NCBI RefSeq assembly: GCF_900110575.1
Contig: NZ_FOEF01000028.1
Location: forward strand, 41,094 to 105,093
Source: Amycolatopsis saalfeldensis
Lineage (GTDB): Bacteria; Actinomycetota; Actinomycetes; Mycobacteriales; Pseudonocardiaceae
DNA: 64,000 nucleotides
Reading direction: 5' to 3'
Shown here in pieces: positions 7,506 to 16,600 of this stretch (the stretch's first letter is position 1; each line of letters opens with the position of its first letter). The notes under the pieces are model-generated. The model was not told the DNA's origin and made no database searches. It worked only from the letters and a program-made list of their open reading frames with translations. Position numbers and translations under genes: made by a program.

Positions 7506-9034
7506 TCGGCCACCCTTTCCGCGAGCATGATGCAGGTGAGATTGGTCGGCGCGCTGGGGATCGACGGCATCACCGATGCGTCGGTGATCCACAGACCCTC
7601 CACTTGGTGCACCCGGCAGCATTGGTCGACCACGGCCAGGTCGTCGGTTTCCGGCCCCATTCGCGCGGTTCCCGACGGGTGCAGCGTGGGCGCGGCGAAC
7701 GTTTCGACCATCCTGCGCAAGGTCGAATCGTCCTCGACCATTCGGTCGGTCCACACGACCAGGTGCTTCAGCAGTTCGGCGACCCGCGACGACCTGACCA
7801 CCGCCCACGCGAGCCGCGCGCCGCACATCAGCGATTCCACGTCGCCCGGATTCGTGACGAGCCTGAGCACGATCGTCGGATCGGCGTCCGCCTCGGTCAG
7901 GAAAACTTCCCCTCGCGACGCGGGTGAAACCAGCATCGCGGACAACGAAACGGCCTTCTCCTCCGCCACCATCTGGCCCAGGGCCGGAACGGCCGAGGTG
8001 GACACGTTGTTCGCCAGGAACAAGTTGAGGTCCGGATGCCCGCCAGCTCCGGATGCCACCCTAGCCATCGCCTCGTGCCAGGGCTCCCCGTCCTGGCAGA
8101 CCCCCGGATTGGGCACCGCCCACATCGCCACCGCCACGTGGTCGGCGAGGTTGCGCCCGACGCCGGGGAGATGGGCAGTCTGCCGGATTCCCAACCGCCG
8201 CAACCGTTCGGCGTCGCCGATTCCCGACCTGAGCAGGATGGCGGGCGTGTTTACGGCCCCGGCAGACAGGACGACCCGGCCTGCGAGTACCTCGTGGAGC
8301 CTGCCGTTCGACACCACCTCGACGCCGGTCACCCGCCGGCCGTTCCGTACGAGTGCGACCGCTCGACAACCTGTCCGGACGGTGAGGTTCGGGCGATCCA
8401 CCGCCGAGGCCAGGTACGTGGCCGCGGTGGACATCCTCGTGTTGCCCCTGGCGTTGCTCGGTACCAGCCCCACCCCGGTGCCCGGCCCGCCGTTGAGGTC
8501 GGGCACCTCGAGCAAGCCGTTGTCCGCGCAGGCGCGGAGGAACGCGGAAGTGATCACACTGAGCTCGTCGTGGTGCGGACGCCTGATCGGGATCGGTCCA
8601 CCCACCCCGTGGCCCGGAGCGCCGGCACCCGGGTCGTCCTCGATCCGGACGAAGTAGGGCTGCACGTGCTCCCAGGCCCAGAGCGGGTTGCCCGCGTCCG
8701 CCCAGCCGTCGAAGTCGGCGGGCAAGCCGCGCAACGCGATCGCACCGTTGACGGCGGAGGAACCCCCGAGGACCTTGCCGACGGGGTAGGGATACCGCCG
8801 ACCTCGCCCGGCACGCGAGCCGACGTGTGCCGAATAGTCCCAGTTGTAGCCGGTCACGACCGGCGTCCCGAGCGTGTCCGGCTCATCGCCGGGCGGAATC
8901 CCGCCGCTGCCCGCCTCGATCAGGAGTACCTGGCGTTCGGGATCTTCCGAGAGCCGCGCGGCGAGGACAGCCCCGGCGGACCCGGCGCCCACGATCACGT
9001 CATCCCAGCCGCCTCGCGGCGCGAAGGAAGTCAC
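7478..9034 (-). CDS. GMC-family FAD oxidoreductase
   Basis: A 518-residue glucose-methanol-choline family flavoenzyme. It has the FAD motif VIVGAGSAGAVLAARLSED (residues about 13-31), the GMC signature GGSSAVNGAIALRG near residue 90, and the C-terminal active-site pair in HPSGTARMG (His452) and PTNLT (Asn498). The family oxidises alcohols to aldehydes or ketones using O2 or another acceptor. Its GTG start (9034) overlaps the NRPS-A stop in a GTGA junction, so translation is probably coupled to the synthetase. That ties it to the pathway. The likeliest role is oxidation of one of the secondary hydroxyls left by modules 2, 4 or 6. Oxidation of a thiazoline ring is conceivable, but that is normally done by FMN oxidases of another family. 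Confidence 0.9.
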   Translation of the reverse strand: MTSFAPRGGWDDVIVGAGSAGAVLAARLSEDPERQVLLIEAGSGGIPPGDEPDTLGTPVVTGYNWDYSAHVGSRAGRGRRYPYPVGKVLGGSSAVNGAIALRGLPADFDGWADAGNPLWAWEHVQPYFVRIEDDPGAGAPGHGVGGPIPIRRPHHDELSVITSAFLRACADNGLLEVPDLNGGPGTGVGLVPSNARGNTRMSTAATYLASAVDRPNLTVRTGCRAVALVRNGRRVTGVEVVSNGRLHEVLAGRVVLSAGAVNTPAILLRSGIGDAERLRRLGIRQTAHLPGVGRNLADHVAVAMWAVPNPGVCQDGEPWHEAMARVASGAGGHPDLNLFLANNVSTSAVPALGQMVAEEKAVSLSAMLVSPASRGEVFLTEADADPTIVLRLVTNPGDVESLMCGARLAWAVVRSSRVAELLKHLVVWTDRMVEDDSTLRRMVETFAAPTLHPSGTARMGPETDDLAVVDQCCRVHQVEGLWITDASVMPSIPSAPTNLTCIMLAERVAEWMAESGKA

Positions 9035-12000
9035 TCCCTCACCGCTCCATCGACTTTTTGCAGCACCGCGGCGAACCCCGCGATCGTCGGGTTGTCGAAC
9101 AGCATCCGCAGTCCGTCGTCGGCACCCTGCTGTATCCCGAGTTCGTCGTTGAGCCGGCCGAAAATACGCACGGCGTGCAGCGAATCACCACCCAATTCGA
9201 AGAAGTCGTCCTCGACGCCGAAGTCGTCGCGTTCGAGTGCCTCGCACCAGATCTCGAAGACCTTGTGCTCGACAGGATCGCGCGGCGGCACGGGTTCCGC
9301 CGCCCGGACGTTGTCCCACGGCGAGGGCAGCGCGTTGCGGTCGACTTTGCCGTTGGCGGTCAGAGGCACCCGGTCGATGAGCAGGTAGTGCTGCGGGACC
9401 AGGTAGCCGGGCAGCTCGCTCTCCAGAGCCGCTCGTAACCGCCCCGGCTCCACACCGGTGTGCTCCCCCGGCGCTCCGGCTAGCAGGACCCGCTGGTCGA
9501 GGTCCTCCGCCGGCACCTCGTCACCGGGGAGGGCGGTGAATCCCACGAACCCCGAGGAGTCGAGGTGCCGCTGCCACTCGGCGACGGACAACAACGGCAG
9601 CTCATGCTTTCCCTGGTGGTAGGTCAACCCTTCGATGAATCCGACGGTGACGGCTTGGAAAGGCGAGTTCACCGTGCTCTCTATCAGCACCAGCACTCCG
9701 CCCGGGGTGAGCAGTGAGCGGAGGTGGCCGAGGGTGCGATCGAGATCCTTGGCGTCGTGCAGGACATTCGCGGCGAGGATGACGTCGGCCGTTCCCGGCT
9801 CGAAACCCTGCCCGGCAGGCGGCTCGTCGATGTCGAACCGGCTGCAGCTGACGAACGGGTAAACGGAAAACTCCCGTTTCGCCCGCTCGGTGAAGTAGGT
9901 CGAGACGTCGGTGAAGCGGTAGCGGACCCGATCTGCCGGCAGACCCGCCAGCACCTGCGTCGTCGTCGCCCCCGTCCCCGCACCCACTTCGACGACGCGC
10001 ACCGGGCTGGTGCCGCCGATGCCGTCCACTACGGCTCGGACGACCGACGCGGCGACCTGGTTCTGCAGCCGGGACACGGGATTGTCCGCGTACAGGGCGC
10101 TGGTGACCCGGTCGCTTCCGCTCGGCATCAGGAGTTCCAGCGGGCTCATCTCGCCGCGCAGCAGTTCGACCTGGTTGTCGGCACAGTTCCCGAAGTACTC
10201 CAGGAGGGTCCGCAGTGCTCCCTCGACACGGAGTACGCCGAGTCCGGACCGGATGCGGTCGTCCAGTTCACCGGGGTCAAGCGGAGTGTCGCAGGTGTAC
10301 TCGTCCGGAGCACCGGTCGGGCTGAGGAAGCCGGTCGCCGCCATCGTGGCCATCCACCGCCGGACCAGAGCGAGGTACCCGGGCTTGAGCCCGCAGCGCT
10401 GGACGATCTGCCCGGCGGTCGCCGTGCGTGCGGGAGCGGTGAACTCGCCCAACCGGGATAATGTCCGTGCCATGATCAGCGGGCTCAGGCGTTCCGTGGC
10501 CTGGCCGAGATCCCGGTACGCCGACAGCTGTTCGGCGTCCTCGTCCATCCCGCGGCGGAACCGGACCTGCCCCGCCTCGGCGACCTCGTGCCAGGGGATC
10601 GACAGGGGCTCGGCTTCCGGCCCTTCGGCGTCGCCGGCGGTCACCACGTGCGCGACCAGCTGGCGCCTGCCCGTCGTGGGGTTGGTGTCGACGCCGACCA
10701 GGGCTTCCCCCACACCGGGCTGCCGGCGCAGGACCGAGGCGATCTCGCCCAGCTCGATCCGGTAACCGTTGATCTTGACTTGGAAGTCCTCCCGGCCGAG
10801 GAACTCGATGTCCCCACCCGGCAGGTAACGGCCGAGGTCACCGGTCCGATACAGGCGTTCGCCGGTCCGCGGATGGACGACGAACCGTTCGCCGGTCCGT
10901 TCCGGGTCCGCCCAGTATCCCCTGGCCACTCCGGCCCCGCCGAGGTAGATCTCCCCGATCGCCCACACCGGACAGGGCTCCAGCGCTTCGTCGTACACGT
11001 GCAGCCGCTGATTGGCGAGCGGCGTGCCGTACGGAATGCTCGTCCAGTGCCCGGGGACTTCGCCGATCGGGTAGTGCACTGACCAGATGGACCCCTCGGT
11101 GGCTCCCCCGAGACTGATCACCGATGCCCGTGGGTGGGCCGCTCGGATCGCGTCCGGAAGGCCGACCGGGATCCAGTCCCCGCTGAGCATGACCAGGCGC
11201 ACAGCTGAACCGTCGAACGCGGCGGCAGTCCCGCTCGCGTCGACCCACGCCTGCATCAAGGCCGGCACCGAGTTCCAGATCGTGACGCCGTGCCGGCGGA
11301 CAAGGTCGGTCCAGTGCGCTGGGTCCTGCGCCCGTCGGGGCGACAGGCACACCATCGTCCCGCCGGCGGCGAGGACGCCGAAGATGTCGTACACCGAGAG
11401 GTCGAAACTCAACGCGGACACGGCGAGCATCCGGTCCGCGGGGCCGACGTCGAAGCGGCTATTGATGTCCTGGACGGTGTTGGCGGCCATGCGGTGATCG
11501 ATGGCGACCCCCTTCGGGCGTCCGGTCGATCCGGACGTGAAGATCACGTACGCGAGGTCGTCCGGCGAAGGCTCGGGCAGCGGTGCCCGGGCTCCGGGTA
11601 CATCACCGTCTTCGAGCGTGACGACCTCGACGCCGTCCGGCCAGACCAGGTCGTCACGGAGGCGTGGGGACGTAACCACGATGGCGGCACCACCTTGGGC
11701 GAGGAGCTCATTCCGCCTCGCCTCCGGCCAGTCGGGGTCGATCGGCAGGTACGCGGCTCCCGACCGGACGACGCCGAGGACCGCCGCGACCTGCTCGGTC
11801 GACCTCTCCAGCACCACCCCCACCAGGGTGTTGGCGGCGGCGCCGACGGAGACCAGCCGACGGGCCAGCTTCTCGCTCGTCCCGGACAGCTCGCGGTACG
11901 TGACCGCTCCCGACTCGTCGACCGCCGCCGTCGCGTCCGGTTGCAGCCGCGCCCTCTCCTCGATGAGCGAGTCGAGCGTCCGCGCGGGGATGTCGCTCGC

Positions 12001-13575
12001 GGTGTCGTTGACCCGTTCCCGCTCCTCCGCCTGCCAGGACGGCAGCGTGACCAGCGGCCGCGCCCGGTCCCAGGCCGCAGGGTCCGCGCTCAGCCGGGCG
12101 AGGATGTCCTGGTAACTGGCGAACATGTCGTCGAGCATGCCGTCAGGGAACAACGCCTCCACGGCGTCCCAGTCTAGGTAGAGGTCGCCGAGTTCCTCGG
12201 TGACCTGGTGGTCCAGCCAGACCTGCGGAGTCTGGCTCAACGCGTGCACGAACTCACCGAAGAATCGCATTCCCTCAGCCGAGTCGTCCTCTTCCGAGGA
12301 GAGCACGAGCGCGCTGGTGAACACGACCGGCATGGTGGCCGCGGGTCCGCCGCCCACCCGCCGGGCGCGCTCGCGCAGCACCCGGACACCGCTGAAGGAC
12401 GCGTGTTCGAGGTCACGCATCAACTGCTGCTGGACCCGCTGAGCGCGAACCACGAACGCGTCCTCCGGCTCGGCGTGCACGGCGAGCATCGTCACCGAGG
12501 TGAAGTCACCGACGACCTCGCCGATCCTCGGGTGCATGGGCGGGCGGTTGAACAGGGTCAGGTTGAGGGTGAAGTCCGGCTGCTTGGACCACTTGCGCAG
12601 GACGTCCGAATACGCGGTCATCAGAACCACGGACGGTGTCAGCCCCCGGCTCTTGGCGATCGCCTTGATCTCGCGCCACTCCTCCCTCCGTATCCGGGTG
12701 CGGCGGCGGGTGAACCGCATCTCAGCCACCTGTGAGGGCTGGGTCGCCAACGGGAGTTCAGGCGGTGGCAGCAGGTCGTCGAGCCGGTCGCGCCAGTAGC
12801 GCTCCGCGGCACGGTACCGCTCCGTATCCCGGAGTTCCTCCCCCGCCACGACGTAGTCCCGGTAGGTCACCGGCAGGGACGGGAGGACCGCGTCCGGCTC
12901 CTCGTAGTACCGGCGCCAGTCCTGGAACACCAGGTAGAGACTGGCAGCATCCATGATCAACACGTCGAGGCTGATGTGCAGCCGGAGCCTGCGGTCGTCC
13001 AGCCGGCTGGCGCGGATGTCGAACAAGGGCCACCGGTCGGCGGGCAGCACCTGGTGGTCCATCTCCGCCCGGGCCTGTTCGATTGCCGCGTCCTGCTTCG
13101 CCGGTACCAGCCCACGCAGGTCGTTGACGACGAGGTCGTACGGTGGCACGTCGGGCAGAACCCGCTGCCGGCCGTCCGGCTGCACAATCGCCCGCAGCAT
13201 GTCGTGGCGCGCGATCACTGCGCGCAGGCTCTCCTGGAGACGCGCGGTGTCGAGGTCATCGCCGGCCAGTTCGAAGTAGAAGTGCGTGGCGACACCTCCC
13301 AGTTCGACCGCCGGGTTGCGACCGACCCAGTACGCGTGCTGGATGTCGGTCAGTGGGAAGGGCTCGTAGCGCTCGCCGGGTCGAGGCTTGATCTCCGGCA
13401 GCTCGTCGCCGCCGGTCCGGCGGAGCAACGCGATCAGGTCGTCACGCCGCGAACGCAGTTCGTCGCGCAGTTGCGGGGTGAGCGAGCCGGGTGGTGCGAG
13501 CACGTCGAGACGACCGTCGACCAGCCGCAACTTGATGCCGCGGTGGTGCAGGTCGTGAAGCAGGTCTTGCGCCAT
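9031..13575 (-). CDS. NRPS-A: docking-Cy-A(MT)-PCP, cysteine module with embedded C-methyltransferase
   Basis: A 1514-residue single-module synthetase. Residues about 1-55 are a TubC-type N-terminal docking domain. A heterocyclisation domain follows (about 70-500) with FPLTDIQHAYWVGR and an intact DxxxxD (Asp204/Asp209), which condenses and cyclises Cys, Ser or Thr. The adenylation domain starts near 530 (FTSGSTGRPKG near 673). Its pocket residues in FDLSVYD, WNS, LSGDW and GSIWS match the cysteine code DLYNLSLIWK. Between A8 (YRIELGEI, about 939) and A10 (PLTANGKVDR, about 1403) a methyltransferase is inserted, with VVEVGAGTGATT near 1191; its RFTDVS motif is PKS C-MT-like. The PCP serine is Ser1465 in GGDSL. 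There is no thioesterase. ATG 13575 has AGAGGGGAA upstream. Leu1039 and Leu1380 are TTA codons. Probable product unit: a thiazoline, possibly alpha-methylated. Confidence 0.93.
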   Translation of the reverse strand: MAQDLLHDLHHRGIKLRLVDGRLDVLAPPGSLTPQLRDELRSRRDDLIALLRRTGGDELPEIKPRPGERYEPFPLTDIQHAYWVGRNPAVELGGVATHFYFELAGDDLDTARLQESLRAVIARHDMLRAIVQPDGRQRVLPDVPPYDLVVNDLRGLVPAKQDAAIEQARAEMDHQVLPADRWPLFDIRASRLDDRRLRLHISLDVLIMDAASLYLVFQDWRRYYEEPDAVLPSLPVTYRDYVVAGEELRDTERYRAAERYWRDRLDDLLPPPELPLATQPSQVAEMRFTRRRTRIRREEWREIKAIAKSRGLTPSVVLMTAYSDVLRKWSKQPDFTLNLTLFNRPPMHPRIGEVVGDFTSVTMLAVHAEPEDAFVVRAQRVQQQLMRDLEHASFSGVRVLRERARRVGGGPAATMPVVFTSALVLSSEEDDSAEGMRFFGEFVHALSQTPQVWLDHQVTEELGDLYLDWDAVEALFPDGMLDDMFASYQDILARLSADPAAWDRARPLVTLPSWQAEERERVNDTASDIPARTLDSLIEERARLQPDATAAVDESGAVTYRELSGTSEKLARRLVSVGAAANTLVGVVLERSTEQVAAVLGVVRSGAAYLPIDPDWPEARRNELLAQGGAAIVVTSPRLRDDLVWPDGVEVVTLEDGDVPGARAPLPEPSPDDLAYVIFTSGSTGRPKGVAIDHRMAANTVQDINSRFDVGPADRMLAVSALSFDLSVYDIFGVLAAGGTMVCLSPRRAQDPAHWTDLVRRHGVTIWNSVPALMQAWVDASGTAAAFDGSAVRLVMLSGDWIPVGLPDAIRAAHPRASVISLGGATEGSIWSVHYPIGEVPGHWTSIPYGTPLANQRLHVYDEALEPCPVWAIGEIYLGGAGVARGYWADPERTGERFVVHPRTGERLYRTGDLGRYLPGGDIEFLGREDFQVKINGYRIELGEIASVLRRQPGVGEALVGVDTNPTTGRRQLVAHVVTAGDAEGPEAEPLSIPWHEVAEAGQVRFRRGMDEDAEQLSAYRDLGQATERLSPLIMARTLSRLGEFTAPARTATAGQIVQRCGLKPGYLALVRRWMATMAATGFLSPTGAPDEYTCDTPLDPGELDDRIRSGLGVLRVEGALRTLLEYFGNCADNQVELLRGEMSPLELLMPSGSDRVTSALYADNPVSRLQNQVAASVVRAVVDGIGGTSPVRVVEVGAGTGATTTQVLAGLPADRVRYRFTDVSTYFTERAKREFSVYPFVSCSRFDIDEPPAGQGFEPGTADVILAANVLHDAKDLDRTLGHLRSLLTPGGVLVLIESTVNSPFQAVTVGFIEGLTYHQGKHELPLLSVAEWQRHLDSSGFVGFTALPGDEVPAEDLDQRVLLAGAPGEHTGVEPGRLRAALESELPGYLVPQHYLLIDRVPLTANGKVDRNALPSPWDNVRAAEPVPPRDPVEHKVFEIWCEALERDDFGVEDDFFELGGDSLHAVRIFGRLNDELGIQQGADDGLRMLFDNPTIAGFAAVLQKVDGAVRE

Positions 13576-13611
13576 GTCGGGTTCCCCTCTGCCGTTGGCG
13601 GCCTGTCCTGG

Positions 13612-16600
13612 TCAGTTGCCCGACCGGTGCCGGCGCAGGTGGTCTTCGATCGTTGCGGCCACGCCGGCCACGCCGGGGTCGCTCAGCAGCGTGTGGTGGG
13701 TGCCCGGTACCGCGATCGCGGTGACCGTCCCGGTGCTCACCGAACCCCAGCCCCAGTCCGGTGAATCGGCGTACGGGTGGTCGGCGAACTCGCCGACCCT
13801 GCCGTCCTGAGCCCGCAGGACCAGCACGTCGGCGTTGATCCGGGGCGCCCGGTAGCGGTTGCACGCCCGCACGACGCCGCGGAAGACCGCGAAGGTCTCG
13901 GCCAGTCCGGTGTGCTCGACGTCCGGGAAGCCGCTGCCACGGGCGAGGTCCAGCACGCGGGCCAGCCGGTCGTCGTCACCAAGCGTCGCCAGGTCCCGTT
14001 TTCGGGCGTCAGTCAGCAGACCCGGGTCGAAGCCGACGTCCAGGTCCTCCAGGAACCACAGGACGGTTTGCATGTCGTCGATGGATCGGGAGGCCAGCGG
14101 CGCCGGGGAGTCGATCACCACCAGCCGCTCGACCAGCTCGCCCCGTTGTTCGAGCCGGTGTGCCAATTCGACCGCGATCACGGCACCCGACGACCAGCCG
14201 CCCAGCAGGTACGGACCGCTCGGCTGGACGTCGAGCAGCGCCTGGAGGTACTCGTCGGCGAAGCCCTCGATCTCCTCCCACGGCCTGCGGCCGACCGCCG
14301 GGCCAGGGGCCTGGAATGCTCGGACCGGCCGGTCGACCAGCTCGGTGAGCCGCCGGTAGCACAGCACGTTGCCGCCCGCCGGGTGCACGAGGAAGGCCGG
14401 CCGGCCGGCGGCCTCCTGCCGGAGCGTGACCAGGGGCGACCAGTCGTCCCGTGCCGAGTCCAGCCACGTCGCGAGCTCGGCGACGGTGCGGCGACGGAGT
14501 AGCTCACCCAGGGGGACCCGCCTGCCGGTTCGCTGGGTGAGCAATCCGACGACCCGGAGCGCGGCAAAGGACTGGCCACCGAGTTCGAAGAAGTCGTCGT
14601 CGGCACCGACCGCCTCGACCGAGAGGACTTCCTGCCAGATAGCGGCAAGCATCTCCTCGGTCGCGGTCCGGGGCTCGACCCGCCGGCCCGCGCCCTGCTG
14701 GCCGGCGGGCTCCAGAGTCTCCAACGCCCGGCGGTCCAGTTTGCCGTTGCCGGTCAACGGCAGGTGGTCCAGCACGGTGAGGTAGCTGGGGACCATGTAG
14801 GCGGGCAGCCGCTCCGCCAGGAACGCGCGCAGTTCGGGGATCGCCGGGGCCCGGTCCCGGCCGACGACGAACGCGGCCAACTGCTTGCCCGACGCCGTAT
14901 CGCGGGCCACGACCACCGCGCGACCCACGTCCCGGTGGTCCAGGAGCGCCTGCTCGATCTCGCCGGGTTCGACGCGGAAACCCTGGATCTTGACCTGGAA
15001 GTCCGATCGGCCGAGGAACTCGATGTCCCCGCTGGGCAGGTACCGCCCCAGGTCGCCGGTGCGATACAGCCTCTCCCCGGCGCGGGGGTGCGACACGAAC
15101 GCGGCACCGGTCCGCTCCGGGTCGTTGAAGTAGCCGAGAGCGACGCCGGCGCCCCCGATGTGCAGGTGGCCCGGCACCCAGGTCGGCGCGTCCCTGCCCG
15201 TCTCGTCCAGGATGTGCCAGGACTGGTTGGCCAGCGGCCTGCCGTAGGGGATGCTCGTCCACCCCGGCTCCCGGCGCTCGATCGGGAAGCAGATCGACCA
15301 GATCGATCCCTCCGTCGCGCCGCCCAGACTGATCACCTTCGCGTTCGGGGCGACCGCCTTGATCCGCTCCGGCAGGTTCACGGGTATCCAGTCGCCGCTC
15401 AGCAGCACCGTGCGCAATGAGGGCAACTCAAGCGACGAGGACTCCGCTTCGTCAACGGCGAGCTGCATGATCGCCGGCACCGAATTCCAGACGGTCACCT
15501 CGTGCGCGCGCACCAGACCGACCCAGGACGCCGGTGTGGTCTGCGCGGGAGAGGGCAGCACGAGCGTCGCACCCGCGACGACCGCTCCGAACAGGTCGTA
15601 CACCGAGAGGTCGAAGCACAGCGACGAGATGCCGAACAGCACGTCGCCCGGACCGACCCCGAACCGGCGGTTGATGTCGGCGATCGTGTTGGCGGGCCCG
15701 CGGTGATCGAGCATCGCGCCCTTGGGTTTGCCTGTCGATCCAGAGGTGTAGATGACGTAGGCGAGGTCGCCTGGCTCCCGTTCCGCCGGGCCGGGCTCGG
15801 CTCCCGCCGGTGCCTCGTCCGGGTGCTCCACCGTCAGCACGGGGATGTCAAGGTCCGCCAACGCGCCGCCGGTCTCCACATCGGTCAGCACTGCCACGGC
15901 CTTGGTGTCGCCGATCAGGTAGCGAATACGGTCGTGCGGCCATGCGGGATCGATGGGCACGTACGCACCGCCGGCGGTCAGCGCGCCGAATACGGCCACC
16001 GCTTGCTGCCACCCCTTCGGCAACATGACCGCCACCATGTCCCCCGGCCGGCAGCCCTCGGCTCGCAGCCGCACCGCGAGCTGGTTAGCGGCACGGTGCA
16101 GGGCGTCGTAGGACAGGGCGCCGTCGTGGGTGATCACTGCCGGTTTGGCACCGTGGGCCGCCGCCTGCCGCGGCAGCGGGTCGTGCAGCAGTACCGTCGT
16201 CAGCTCTGAGCCGGGCCGATTCAACTCGTCACGCTGGTCCCGCTGGGAGGCCGGCAGCAGGTCGAACGCCTTTTGCCGCCAGGCGCTATCGCCCTGTGCC
16301 AGCAACGACAGGGCCGTATTGAACCCCGCGAGCATGCCGTCCATCAGACCGGCCGGGAACATGGCCTCGATGACGTCCCAGACGACCCAGAGGCTGCCGT
16401 CGCGCTGCTCCCAGAACTCGCAGTCCAGCAGGACCTGCGGCGTCTCCAGCACGCTGTAGACCGGGCGGTCCGCTTGCCCCACGAACAACGCGCTGCCGAC
16501 GGCGAACGGGCACACGGCACGCCCCGGTGTTTTCCGCACCTGGTTCAGGGTCTGCAACACCTTGACCCCGCTCCAGTAGACGTGCTGCATGTCGGCCAGC

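Noticed and set aside
6786..8657. 623-codon + strand frame opposite the thioesterase and GMC oxidoreductase
   Set aside because: It has no recognisable domain and lies entirely antisense to two genes with catalytic motifs.
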